A stretch of DNA of 64,000 nt, taken from the NCBI RefSeq assembly GCF_900115695.1, contig NZ_FOXK01000016.1, forward strand, positions 1-64,000, read 5' to 3'. A program made the translations under genes and the position numbers. This document shows, piece after piece, positions 24,939-35,094 of this stretch (within the stretch, counting starts at the first letter, position 1; each line of letters starts with the position of its first letter). The notes under the pieces were generated by a model. That model had not been told where the DNA came from. It saw only the letters and a program-made list of their open reading frames with translations, and did not search any database. The stretch is from Ectopseudomonas toyotomiensis. GTDB lineage: Bacteria > Pseudomonadota > Gammaproteobacteria > Pseudomonadales > Pseudomonadaceae.

Positions 24939-25334
24939 TCATTCCGGCAGCTTGGCGATCACCTTGATCTCGAAGTCGAAGCCAGACAGCCAGGTGACAC
25001 CGATAGCGGTCACCGTCGGGTAGGGTGCTTCGCCCCAATAATCGGCAGCCACTTCCCAGATGGTTTCGAATTCGGCGTGCGGGTTGACCATGAAAATAGT
25101 GGTGTCGACCACGTCTTCGAAGCTGCTGCCAGCCTCCGCGAGGATCGCATTGAGGTTGGTGAAGGCCAGGCGCACCTGTTCCTTCAGATCAGGCTCGGGC
25201 GAGCCGTCCTTGCGGCTGCCGACCTGGCCGGATACGAACAGAAAACCGTTGGAACGAATCGCTGGCGAATAGCGATGAAGTTCGTACAGGTCATGGCGGT
25301 CGGCCGGGAAAACCACATCACGTTTGCTGCTCAT
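24939..25334 (-). CDS. RidA/YjgF-family protein
   Basis: A 131-residue Rid protein with YSPAIRSNGFLFVSGQVG, LKEQVRLAFTNLNAILAEAG and VDTTIFMVNP. RidA proteins hydrolyse reactive enamine/imine intermediates; outer subfamilies act on other substrates. The C-terminal PYPTVTAIGVTWL replaces the canonical R(S/T)xxxVxxLP pattern, so the deaminase Arg is not obvious. It is therefore probably a non-archetypal Rid subgroup. The start has GGAGG 8 nt upstream. It is divergent from the LysR gene at 25475. Confidence 0.8.
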   Translation of the reverse strand: MSSKRDVVFPADRHDLYELHRYSPAIRSNGFLFVSGQVGSRKDGSPEPDLKEQVRLAFTNLNAILAEAGSSFEDVVDTTIFMVNPHAEFETIWEVAADYWGEAPYPTVTAIGVTWLSGFDFEIKVIAKLPE

Positions 25335-25430
25335 TGTTGCCTCCATCTGGGCCACTACGGCCCGCTGTTAACGATGGAATCACTTTAAAAACACGGTCGG
25401 GCTGGATAAACGAGCAACTCTGGTCATGAC

Positions 25431-25449
25431 TGTTTGTAGAATCCAAACA
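25431..25449. promoter_or_regulatory. LysR-type operator in the RidA/LysR divergent region
   Basis: TGTTTG-N7-CAAACA is a perfect 6-bp inverted repeat containing a T-N11-A core. It lies 26 bp before the LysR ATG and about 100 bp from the RidA start, a typical position for an autoregulatory LysR site. Confidence 0.55.
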
Positions 25450-25474
25450 ATCATGAGCTTAAGAGAGACGTGAA

Positions 25475-26395
25475 ATGGATCGTTTCGATGCGATGCAGGC
25501 CTTCGCCCGTGTGGTGGAAACCGGCAGTTTCACCAAGGCAGCCGCCACCCTGCACATGAGCAAGACCAGCGTGACCCAGCTCGTGCAGCAGCTGGAGGCA
25601 CGGCTGCGCGTGCGCCTGCTCAACCGCACCACGCGCAAGGTCAACGTCACCGCTGACGGGGCGGCCTACTACGAGCGTGTGGTGCGTCTGCTGGCGGATA
25701 TCGACGATGCCGAGACCAGCCTGTCCAGCGCGTCGATGGCGCCACGCGGCCGCCTGCGCGTGGACGTGCCCAGCCCCTTCGCACGCATGCTGCTGATTCC
25801 GGCCTTGCCGGCTTTCTATGCGCGCTATCCGGAAATCCAGCTGACCATGGGCGTGAGCGACCGTCTCATCGACATCATCGGTGAGAACGTCGACTGCGTG
25901 GTGCGCGGCGGTGAGATCACCGATCAATCGCTGATCGCGCGGCATGTCGGTGATCTGCAACTCGGCATATATGCGACGCCGGGTTATCTGCGACGCGCCG
26001 GCACGCCGATGCATCCGCGCGAGCTGGAGGCGGCTGGTCATCACACCGTGGGTTTTCTCTGGTCGCGCACCGGCAAGGCCTTGCCCTATGCGATGCAGCG
26101 GGGTGAAGAACGCATCGAGGCCCATGGCCGCCCGCTGCTGACGGTCGACGATGGCAACGCCTATCTGGCTGCGGGGCTGGCGGGCCTGGGCATGCTCTGG
26201 CTGCCGCATTACATGGCCAAACCACACCTGGCTAGCGGTGAACTGGTGCGTCTGTTCGAGGATTGGCAGATGAAACCGATGCCGATGTACCTGGCTTTCC
26301 CGCCGAACCGCCATGTCAGCGCCAAGCTGCGGGTATTCATCGACTGGGTGGTGGCGCTGATGGCCGAGCATGCGCCAGTGTTGCCGCGGCATTGA
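25475..26395 (+). CDS. LysR-family transcriptional regulator
   Basis: A 306-residue LysR protein of the CrgA/AaeR-like group. The winged helix is MDRFDAMQAFARVVETGSFTKAAATLHMSKTSVTQLVQQLEARLRVRLLNRTTR, followed by a linker and the effector domain. The C-terminal segment FPPNRHVSAKLRVFIDWV is a hallmark of this group. AAGAGAGACGTGAA precedes the ATG. It is divergent from RidA with a palindromic operator between them, so RidA is the obvious target. Confidence 0.9.
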   Translation: MDRFDAMQAFARVVETGSFTKAAATLHMSKTSVTQLVQQLEARLRVRLLNRTTRKVNVTADGAAYYERVVRLLADIDDAETSLSSASMAPRGRLRVDVPSPFARMLLIPALPAFYARYPEIQLTMGVSDRLIDIIGENVDCVVRGGEITDQSLIARHVGDLQLGIYATPGYLRRAGTPMHPRELEAAGHHTVGFLWSRTGKALPYAMQRGEERIEAHGRPLLTVDDGNAYLAAGLAGLGMLWLPHYMAKPHLASGELVRLFEDWQMKPMPMYLAFPPNRHVSAKLRVFIDWVVALMAEHAPVLPRH

Positions 26396-26515
26396 GTCAT
26401 AGCCCTGTGACTGGATCCACCCCTGGAACCGGCGCGGTCGGCATCGGACCAGGTGTCGCGGATCTCAGCAGAAGCCTGGTCGAGATGCCGTTGATCCTGT
26501 GTTTCGAGAATTGAG

Positions 26516-26565
26516 TTGACTCTAGAGAATGATCGTTCTACATTGTGGAGAACGATCATTCTCTA
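26516..26565 (+). promoter_or_regulatory. TetR promoter and perfect inverted-repeat operator
   Basis: TTGACT (26516-26521) and TACATT (26539-26544) are 17 bp apart. A perfect 17-bp inverted repeat (26523-26539 and 26549-26565, 9-bp spacer) lies across the promoter. Each arm holds a near-palindrome of its own (GAATGATCGTTC), so one repressor dimer could bind each arm. It sits 12 bp before the TetR ATG. Confidence 0.75.
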
Positions 26566-26576
26566 TGGTTTGAACC

Positions 26577-27167
26577 ATGCTCGAAGACGCCTCTCTACAG
26601 AACCGTTTGCTGCAAGCCACCGAAAGCCTGGTTTATGCCGGCGGTATCAACGCCACCGGCATGGACGCCATCGTCAAGGCCTCGGGTGTAGCGCGCAAAA
26701 GCATCTATCGCCTCTATCCGACCAAGGAAGCGCTGATCGCTGCCGCGTTGCGCGCGCGTGATGAGCGCTGGATGCAATGGTTCATCGCCGGCACTTCTGC
26801 GGGATCGCCGAGCGAGCGGCTACTGGCCGTGTTCCCACTGCTGCGCAGTTGGTTCTCCGCACCTGACTTCCATGGCTGTGCCTTCATCAATGCGGCGGGG
26901 GAGGTTGGTGATCCCGACAGCGAGATCCGCGCCGTCGCGTTGCTGCACAAACAACGTCTGTTGGCGTATCTGAACGAACTGACCACGGCCTGCGGCTTTG
27001 CCGATCCCGAGGAAATGGCCAGGCAGTTTCTCCTGCTGATCGATGGCGCAACGGCCGTCGCCATGGTCACCGGCCAGGTCGACGCGGCCGACACTGCTGG
27101 TCGCACTGCGCAACGACTCCTGCAAACCCTGTCGCCCAGCAATGGGCTCAATCCCCCGCAAGTCTGA
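26577..27167 (+). CDS. TetR-family transcriptional regulator
   Basis: A 196-residue TetR protein. The helix-turn-helix is LLQATESLVYAGGINATGMDAIVKASGVARKSIYRLYPTKEALIAAALR at residues 9-57. The ligand domain contains GCAFINAAGEVGDPDSEIRAVALLHKQ, seen in a common TetR subgroup. It is followed after 9 nt by the DUF1348 gene, so both form one autoregulated operon. An operator overlaps the promoter. Confidence 0.9.
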   Translation: MLEDASLQNRLLQATESLVYAGGINATGMDAIVKASGVARKSIYRLYPTKEALIAAALRARDERWMQWFIAGTSAGSPSERLLAVFPLLRSWFSAPDFHGCAFINAAGEVGDPDSEIRAVALLHKQRLLAYLNELTTACGFADPEEMARQFLLLIDGATAVAMVTGQVDAADTAGRTAQRLLQTLSPSNGLNPPQV

Positions 27168-27176
27168 GGTGCCGTC

Positions 27177-27656
27177 ATGTCGTCAAATACTGAAGTTCGT
27201 CCTCCGTTGCCGCCGTTCACTCGCGAGAGCGCCATCGAGAAAGTGCGCCTGGCCGAGGATGGCTGGAACAGCCGCGATGCAGCCAAGGTCGCGCTGGCCT
27301 ACAGCCTAGATACGCGCTGGCGTAACCGCGCCGAGTTCGCCAATGGTCGCGATCAGGCGCGTGCATTTCTCGAGCGCAAGTGGGCCAAGGAGCTGGAGTA
27401 CCGCCTGATCAAGGAACTCTGGGCGTTCACCGACAACCGCATCGCGGTGCGTTACGCCTATGAGTGGCGCGACGACTCGGGTAACTGGTTTCGCTCCTAC
27501 GGCAATGAAAACTGGGAGTTCGGTGCAGACGGCCTGATGATCAATCGTTATGCCTGTATCAATGACTTGCCGATCCTGGAGTCCGAGCGCAAGTTCCGCT
27601 GGCCTCAGGGGCGTCGTCCTGACGATCATCCAGGGCTCTCCGAACTGGGGCTCTGA
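27177..27656 (+). CDS. DUF1348 / NTF2-like protein
   Basis: A 159-residue protein of the DUF1348 family, a cone-shaped NTF2-like (SnoaL) fold. The whole chain is family-typical: RPPLPPFTRESAIEKVRLAEDGWNSRD, AYSLDTRWRNRAEF, LIKELWAFTDNRIAVRYAYEWRD, RSYGNENWEF, and the C-terminus GRRPDDHPGLSELGL. Function is unknown; such proteins often accompany stress-responsive regulators. It is co-transcribed with TetR. GAGGTGCCGTC lies before the ATG. Confidence 0.87.
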   Translation: MSSNTEVRPPLPPFTRESAIEKVRLAEDGWNSRDAAKVALAYSLDTRWRNRAEFANGRDQARAFLERKWAKELEYRLIKELWAFTDNRIAVRYAYEWRDDSGNWFRSYGNENWEFGADGLMINRYACINDLPILESERKFRWPQGRRPDDHPGLSELGL

Positions 27657-27724
27657 TCGGGTTATGTGGGCACGGGAGTTGCTGCTTTAATGCGCCAATA
27701 AACCTGTGCCCCGAGGCCCCCTGG

Positions 27725-28636
27725 ATGAATCGCAACGACCTGCGCCGCGTCGACCTGAATCTGCTGGTGATCTTCGAAACCCTGATGTTCGAGAAGAACC
27801 TGACCCGTGCCGCCGAGAAACTCTTTCTCGGCCAGCCGGCAGTCAGTGCGGCGCTGGCCCGGCTGCGTGATCTGTTCGACGATCCGCTGCTGGTGCGTAA
27901 TGGTCGTGGTTTTGAACCGACGGCGCGAGCGCTGGCGATTCTCAAGGAGCTGCAGCCGGCCATGGACACCATTTCGGGTGCAGTCAGTCGTGCTCGCGAG
28001 TTCAACCCGGCCAGCAACCGCGACACCTTCCGCATCGGTCTGTCCGATGATGCCGAGTTCGGCCTGTTCCCGGCCTTGCTCAAGCAGATTCGCGAAGAGG
28101 CGCCGGAGGTAGTGATCGTGGTGCGGCGGGTCAACTTCCTGTTGATGTCATCGATGTTGGCCTCGGGGGAAATTTCCGTCGGCGTCAGCTACACCACCGA
28201 GCTGCCGGCCAACGCCAAGCGGCGCAAGCTGCGCGAGATGAAGGTCAAGGTGCTGCGCGGCGATGACCGCCCTGGCGCGCTGACGCTGGACGAGTACTGC
28301 TCGCGTCCGCATGCGCTGGTGTCGTTCTCGGGGGATCTGTGCGGCAACATCGACAACGACCTGGCGCGTCTGGATCGCTCGCGTCGCGTGGTGCTGGCGG
28401 TGCCGCAGTTCAGTGGCTTGCGCTCGATCATCGCTGGTACGGAAATGCTCGCCACGGTACCGGATTTCGCCGCGGCAGCATTGATCGAAGGGACCCGCCT
28501 GCGTGCCGATGACCCGCCATTCGAGCTGGTCAATTCGGATCTGTCGATGGTCTGGAGCGGGGTGACCGACAACGACCCTGCCGAGCGTTGGCTCAGAAGC
28601 AAGATCATCGAGTTCATGAGTGAGCCAGGCGCCTGA
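27725..28636 (+). CDS. LysR-family transcriptional regulator (NodD-like group)
   Basis: A 303-residue LysR protein with the NodD/SyrM-like start NRNDLRRVDLNLLVIFETLMFEKNLTRAAEKLFLGQPAVSAALARLRDLFDDPLLVRNGRG. The effector domain shows MVWSGVTDNDPAERWLRSKI at the end, common in this group. No gene in the same or opposite direction is an obvious target; a DUF1348 gene lies upstream and the parvulin gene is convergent, 7 nt away. Confidence 0.88.
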   Translation: MNRNDLRRVDLNLLVIFETLMFEKNLTRAAEKLFLGQPAVSAALARLRDLFDDPLLVRNGRGFEPTARALAILKELQPAMDTISGAVSRAREFNPASNRDTFRIGLSDDAEFGLFPALLKQIREEAPEVVIVVRRVNFLLMSSMLASGEISVGVSYTTELPANAKRRKLREMKVKVLRGDDRPGALTLDEYCSRPHALVSFSGDLCGNIDNDLARLDRSRRVVLAVPQFSGLRSIIAGTEMLATVPDFAAAALIEGTRLRADDPPFELVNSDLSMVWSGVTDNDPAERWLRSKIIEFMSEPGA

Positions 28637-28643
28637 GCAGGGC

Positions 28644-28922
28644 TCAGTCGCGATAGAACACCTGGATCAGGTGATAGCCGAACTGGGTTTTCACCGGGCC
28701 GTGTACTTCACGCAGCGCCTTCTTGAAGATCACCTGATCCACCGCACGCACCATCTGCCCGGGCCTTACTTCACCGAGGTCGCCACCTTTCTTGCCGGAG
28801 GGGCAGGTGGAGTGCTTGCGTGCCAGCACATCGAAGGCTTCGCCGGCGGCAATGCGCTTCTTCAGCGCGGCGGCTTCCGCTTCGGTCTTGACCAGTATGT
28901 GGCGGGCCATTGCCTTTGCCAT
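28644..28922 (-). CDS. ppiC: Small parvulin peptidyl-prolyl isomerase
   Basis: A 92-residue single-domain parvulin (rotamase C type) that isomerises X-Pro bonds in the cytoplasm. The pattern ARHILVKTEAEA, STCPSGKKGGDLGEVRPGQMV, and VHGPVKTQFGYHLIQV is diagnostic; the two conserved histidines are in RHIL and GYHL. The length matches E. coli PpiC (93). GAGGAACCC precedes ATG 28922. It is divergent from the PilT-like gene. Confidence 0.93.
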   Translation of the reverse strand: MAKAMARHILVKTEAEAAALKKRIAAGEAFDVLARKHSTCPSGKKGGDLGEVRPGQMVRAVDQVIFKKALREVHGPVKTQFGYHLIQVFYRD

Positions 28923-29070
28923 TGATGGGTTCCTCAAATCTGTCAGGGCGCTATTGTGCCAGCATTCATTGCGCCAGCAGAATGGCGTCAATTTTATTGG
29001 TTGTGTGTTGTCCGCGGCGCGGATGAATCATGGCCTATGGTATTTCAATCGCGCTCACGGAAACGCCGCC

Positions 29071-30291
29071 ATGGATCTCCAAGCAATGCTGAAAATCCTG
29101 TCCACTCAGGATGGTTCCGATCTCTATCTGTCTACCGGCGCGCCGCCCTGCGCGAAGTTCAATGGCGTGCTCAAGGCGCTGAGCCAGGAGCCGATGAAGG
29201 CGGGCGATGTGGCGGCCATTGCCGATTCGATCATGGACAGTGCCCAGCGTGAGGAATTCGAGCGCGAACTGGAGATGAACCTGGCGATATCGTTGGCCGG
29301 TGTGGGGCGTTTTCGCATCAATATCTTCAAGCAGCGCAACGAGGTGTCCATCGTCGCGCGCAACATCAAGCTGGATATTCCGCGCTTCGAAGACCTCAAA
29401 CTGCCCGAAGTGCTGCTCGGCACGGTGATGGAAAAACGCGGCCTGGTGCTGTTCGTCGGCGGTACCGGCTCGGGCAAGTCGACTTCCCTGGCGGCGCTGA
29501 TCGACTACCGCAACCGCAACAGCGGCGGCCATATCATCACCATCGAAGACCCGGTGGAGTACGTGCACCGGCACAAGAAATCGATCATCAACCAGCGTGA
29601 GGTGGGCGTGGACACCCGCAGCTTCCATGCCGCGCTGAAGAACACCCTGCGCCAGGCACCGGACGTGATTCTGATCGGCGAGATCCGCGACCGCGAGACG
29701 ATGGAGCATGCCCTGGCCTTCGCTGATACCGGGCACCTGGCGATTTCCACGTTGCATGCCAACAACGCCAACCAGGCGCTGGATCGCATCATCAACTTCT
29801 TCCCCGAGGATCGCCGCCCGCAACTGCTAAACGACCTGGGCAACAACCTCAAGGCATTCGTTTCGCAGCGTCTGGTCAAGACCGTCGACGGCAAGCGCCG
29901 CGCCGCGGTGGAGGTGATGCTGGGTACGCCGACGGTGCGCGATCTGATCAAGCGCAACGAGTTTTCCGAGCTCAAGGAAATCATGGAGAAATCCAAGAAC
30001 CTCGGCATGCAGACCTTCGATCAGGCGCTGATCGACCTGGTGCACGAAGGTGCGATCGACGAAGAGGAGGCGGTGAAGAACGCCGACTCGGCGAACAACG
30101 TGCGCCTGAAGCTCAAGCTCCATCGCGACAATCCGGCCAATGCCAAGCCTGCACCCGCCGCCGCTGCGCCGGTGGTAGCGCCGGCTCCTGCACCGAAAGC
30201 CGCTGCCGCAGTTGACTGGGGGCTGGAGCTGAAACTGGAGGATATCGAGCAGGAGCAACCGCCGGAAGACCCGGGGCGGCAGGGGATTTAG
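29071..30291 (+). CDS. PilT/PilU-family type IV pilus ATPase with Ala/Pro-rich tail
   Basis: A 406-residue cytoplasmic secretion-type ATPase. Walker A GGTGSGKSTS is at 130-139, the Asp box IITIEDPVEYVHRHKKSII follows, then Walker B PDVILIGEIRDRETMEHAL and the His box STLHANNANQALDRIINFFP. The core is closest to PilU, but the C-terminal about 55 residues add an Ala/Pro-rich linker (KPAPAAAAPVVAPAPAPKAAAA) and an acidic end not seen in PilT or PilU. No pilT gene is adjacent, so it is an orphan homolog. Its TAG stop uses the first base of the MITE-like element. Confidence 0.85.
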   Translation: MDLQAMLKILSTQDGSDLYLSTGAPPCAKFNGVLKALSQEPMKAGDVAAIADSIMDSAQREEFERELEMNLAISLAGVGRFRINIFKQRNEVSIVARNIKLDIPRFEDLKLPEVLLGTVMEKRGLVLFVGGTGSGKSTSLAALIDYRNRNSGGHIITIEDPVEYVHRHKKSIINQREVGVDTRSFHAALKNTLRQAPDVILIGEIRDRETMEHALAFADTGHLAISTLHANNANQALDRIINFFPEDRRPQLLNDLGNNLKAFVSQRLVKTVDGKRRAAVEVMLGTPTVRDLIKRNEFSELKEIMEKSKNLGMQTFDQALIDLVHEGAIDEEEAVKNADSANNVRLKLKLHRDNPANAKPAPAAAAPVVAPAPAPKAAAAVDWGLELKLEDIEQEQPPEDPGRQGI

Positions 30292-30446
30292 GGTCTGTAC
30301 GAAAAGTTGCCGAGCGAAGGTCAGGCAATACCGATGGCGGCCCCGCAAAAACAGGCGAAGAAGCGCAGTTTACGTGCTGTAAATGAGCATTCTGAGCCTG
30401 TTTTTAACGCAGCATCACCGAGCGCAGGCATTTTTCGTACAGAGCC
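30291..30446. mobile_element. MITE-like element with 15-bp terminal inverted repeats and TA target duplication
   Basis: The ends read GGGTCTGTACGAAAA (30291-30305) and, on the other strand, GGCTCTGTACGAAAA (30446-30432), 14 of 15 identical, flanked by TA on both sides. The interior is also partly self-complementary (AAAAACAGGC against GCCTGTTTTT, and a TTTAC/GTAAA core), so the 156-bp element can fold into one long hairpin. It encodes no protein. Mobilisation by an IS transposase in trans is expected; the family is not identified here. Confidence 0.75.
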
Positions 30447-31186
30447 TAGGGGTCGGGCTGCAGCGGCAGATAGGCCTGACGCAGTCGCTGACTGACACCC
30501 TCCTGTTCCAGTTCGCTGATGGCGGCGCGCAGCTGTGCGACCAGATCCCCGTCGCAGTCCTTCGAGCAGCCCAGATACAGGCCGGTACTGGCCAGGGTCG
30601 GGCTCCTGCGCAGATTCTGCTCGCGATAGGCCGAGCTTTCCCAGATGTACAGCGCCTCCGGCACCCCGGTGAACCAGGCGTCGATACGTCCAAGGCTGAG
30701 CAGATGAGTCGGGTTTTCGCCCAGCTTGAGTTGCACGATCTGCTCGTCGCTGAAGCCTTCACGCTGCAGGATGCCCACTTGCGCCGTGCCCAGGCCGACA
30801 CCTATGCGGCGATAGCGCTCTCGGGCCTGGGCGAAGTTCTCGACGGGTTCGTCGAGGCTGAAGAAGGCGCGCTCCAGCTCCATGATCGAGGCAATCCAGG
30901 TATATAGCTCCTCGCGCTCGGGCGTGCGCGACAGGGGAATGATCAGCATGTTCCTGCCCCTGGATACGCTGATCTGGGCTCTTGGCCAGGGTTCGGCGAC
31001 GATGTCGGTAAGTTTGCCGATCCTGGCCAGCGCGGCCAGCACCACGTCACCTGCCATGCCGTGGCCGCCCTCGTAATGATGCAACGTCAGGGGTGGTGCG
31101 TCCGGCATGTACAGCTTGACTGGCTCATCGGCCGTTGCAGCTCCAGCAATGAGCAGGGCAACGAGCAGGCAGAGGGGGGTGGGCAC
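30446..31186 (-). CDS. Periplasmic solute-binding protein-like (family 3)
   Basis: A 246-residue exported protein. It has a GTG start, a signal peptide ending AGAATA, and a mature domain with LYMPDAPPLTLHHYEGGHGMAGDVVLAALARIG and EPWPRAQISVSRGRN, the pattern of small HisJ-like orphan binding proteins common in Pseudomonas. No transporter genes are near. Such orphans may act as sensors or cyclohexadienyl-dehydratase-like proteins. Its TAG stop uses the terminal base of the MITE-like element, as does the convergent ATPase gene. Confidence 0.78.
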   Translation of the reverse strand: MPTPLCLLVALLIAGAATADEPVKLYMPDAPPLTLHHYEGGHGMAGDVVLAALARIGKLTDIVAEPWPRAQISVSRGRNMLIIPLSRTPEREELYTWIASIMELERAFFSLDEPVENFAQARERYRRIGVGLGTAQVGILQREGFSDEQIVQLKLGENPTHLLSLGRIDAWFTGVPEALYIWESSAYREQNLRRSPTLASTGLYLGCSKDCDGDLVAQLRAAISELEQEGVSQRLRQAYLPLQPDP

Positions 31187-31258
31187 TGGGAGCTTTCCGC
31201 TGTCACTGTGGCAGAAGTATAGAGGGCATTTGGGCGGCGGGCGTTCTGGCGCACGCAG

Positions 31259-32212
31259 CTACTCGTGCCGAATGCTGCGGTTCCTGCCCTGTGCTTTCGC
31301 GGTGTAGAGGGCCTTGTCGGCTGCCGCGAGCAGGCGCTCCAGGTAGCGTTCGCAGGGTTTCAGGCTGGCGATGCCGATGCTTACCGTGACCGCTTCGCTG
31401 GCGACCTCAAGCGCCTTGATCTGATCATGCACGCGCTCGGCGATGTCGCTGGCTTCAGCGAGATCGGCGTTGGGCAGCCATATCGCGAACTCTTCGCCGC
31501 CGTAGCGCACCACGCTGTCGCCACTGCGTACGCTGGCCAGAAGACGTTGCGCCATATCCACCAGAACGCGATCGCCCTCGGCGTGGCCGAAGCGATCATT
31601 GATCTGTTTGAAGTGGTCGATATCGATCAGAAGGAGGCTGCCGCAAGCCATGTCGCTGACGCTGCCGAGCCACTGCTCGACGTGCACTGACAGCGCCCTG
31701 CGATTACTCAACGCAGTGAGAGGGTCGGTATGGCTCAGTTGTGCAAGCTGCTCGGCTTCACTCTGAATTTCCACCGCGTAGTTGGCCATCTGGGCGTAGG
31801 CGCTCTGCAGCGCCAGGTTGGCCTTGGCCAGTTGTGCTGCGCTTTCCTGCGCCTGTTCGCGAGCCTTGAGCAGCTCTGCTTCGAAACGTTGGCGATCCTT
31901 GGCGACGAAGAACAGCCAGATGACCTCCGGTACGCCATCGACTTCGCTGATGCGTGCGTTGGCCATGACGGGTATTGCCTGGCCATTTTCTGATTGCAGT
32001 TGCAGGTAAAGCTCACTGAACTCGCCGTTGCGCAGCAACAGGGGCCAGGCGTGGGTTTGCAGGAAGATGCGACTGGCCGGTGGAAAGAACTGGTCCATGC
32101 CTTCGGTCGCGCCCGCACCTGCCAGGCGCTTGAAATCGCAATTGGAGTGCTTGATTCGGCCGTTGCAGTCAGTGACCAGTACCGGGCCGGGTAGGCGATC
32201 AAGATAGAGCAC
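31259..32212 (-). CDS. PAS-GGDEF diguanylate cyclase, partner of RsbQ-like hydrolase
   Basis: A 317-residue cytoplasmic protein with a PAS domain at about 1-105 (GPVLVTDCNGRIKHSN...), a coiled coil at 106-160, and a GGDEF domain at 161-317. GGEEF is at 238-242 and the I-site RSGD at 229-232, so it is predicted to be an active, product-inhibited cyclase. It starts with GTG inside the 3' end of the hydrolase gene (14-nt overlap), so the two are translationally coupled. In Bacillus the RsbQ hydrolase activates the PAS phosphatase RsbP; here the PAS output is c-di-GMP synthesis. Confidence 0.88.
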   Translation of the reverse strand: MLYLDRLPGPVLVTDCNGRIKHSNCDFKRLAGAGATEGMDQFFPPASRIFLQTHAWPLLLRNGEFSELYLQLQSENGQAIPVMANARISEVDGVPEVIWLFFVAKDRQRFEAELLKAREQAQESAAQLAKANLALQSAYAQMANYAVEIQSEAEQLAQLSHTDPLTALSNRRALSVHVEQWLGSVSDMACGSLLLIDIDHFKQINDRFGHAEGDRVLVDMAQRLLASVRSGDSVVRYGGEEFAIWLPNADLAEASDIAERVHDQIKALEVASEAVTVSIGIASLKPCERYLERLLAAADKALYTAKAQGRNRSIRHE

Positions 32213-33026
32213 GTGCGCGTGCTCCCTGCAGGTAGCGATGCATGGCGGCGCTCACCAGTTCAGGATGGCTCATGTGCGCGCAATGGCCGCTGACGTCCAG
32301 CGTTTCCAGGGTGCTGCCCGCGAGTGCGCTATGCAGATAGTCGGCAACTGATGTCGGAACCAGTGCATCACGCTGGTGGTGCAGGATCAGGCTGGGCGAC
32401 GGGCACGACTCTAGCGCCGGGCGGATATCGGAGAAGAAGGTGGCTTGAGCGAAGGCATGGGCCATGATTGGGTCGGTCGAGCAGAAGCTGTCGGAGAGCT
32501 GCCGGGTGACTGCGGGAGTCTCGTCGGCCGATACCAGTGGTGCGAACTGCTGGGCCCAGCCCAGATAGTTATGGGCCATCAGCTCCAGCAGTCCCTCCAG
32601 GTCACTGCGTTCGAACCCACCGCGATAGTCGGGCGGATCGTTGAGAAAACAGGGGGAGGGGCCGAGAAGAATCAGCCGGGAGAACAGCTCGGGCCGCCTG
32701 ATGACAGCAAGAATGCCGACGCTGCAACTGATCGAGTGGCCAACGAAGGTCAGATCACCCGAGAGTTCAAGGGCGTCGCACACTTCCAGAAGGTCTTCTA
32801 CGTATCCCTCCAGCTGGGCATAGCGGGCAGGGTGGAAGGCGTTGGCATCGGAGCGCCCGCTGCCGACATAGTCGAACAGCACCTGGTGCCAATGCTCGGT
32901 GAAGGCCGGCGTGACCTTGCTCCACATCTCCTGATTGCAACCGAAGCCGTGGCCATAGATGAGCGTTGGAGCATCGGCCGTTTTCGCTTTCAAGCGTTGA
33001 ACGTTGTTGCGCTGGATGATGTTCAT
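32199..33026 (-). CDS. rsbQ: RsbQ-like alpha/beta hydrolase
   Basis: A 275-residue alpha/beta hydrolase with strong RsbQ hallmarks: GHGFGCNQEMW, LFDYVGSGRSD, IRRPELFSRLILLGPSPCFLNDPPDYRGGFE, NYLGWA, FCSTDP and GHCAHMSHPE. The catalytic triad is Ser98 (GHSIS), Asp220 (HHQRDALVP) and His248 (GHCAH), at nearly the same positions as Bacillus RsbQ. RsbQ and its plant relatives KAI2/D14 act as hydrolase-based receptors for small hydrophobic ligands. The downstream overlapping PAS-GGDEF gene is the expected signalling partner. Confidence 0.9.
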   Translation of the reverse strand: MNIIQRNNVQRLKAKTADAPTLIYGHGFGCNQEMWSKVTPAFTEHWHQVLFDYVGSGRSDANAFHPARYAQLEGYVEDLLEVCDALELSGDLTFVGHSISCSVGILAVIRRPELFSRLILLGPSPCFLNDPPDYRGGFERSDLEGLLELMAHNYLGWAQQFAPLVSADETPAVTRQLSDSFCSTDPIMAHAFAQATFFSDIRPALESCPSPSLILHHQRDALVPTSVADYLHSALAGSTLETLDVSGHCAHMSHPELVSAAMHRYLQGARARALS

Positions 33027-33132
33027 GCCGCCACCTTGCCATTTGCCGAGTTGGCCTTGGCCGGGACTCAGCTGCTGTGAAGACGAAAAAATGGCGCCAG
33101 TATAGTGATTTTTTCTGACTGGTGGCTTATGG

Positions 33133-35094
<1,962 letters not shown>

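Noticed and set aside
28792..29070. N-terminal extension of the PilT/PilU-like protein
   Set aside because: It runs through the divergent ppiC gene; the family start MDLQAMLKIL is at 29071.
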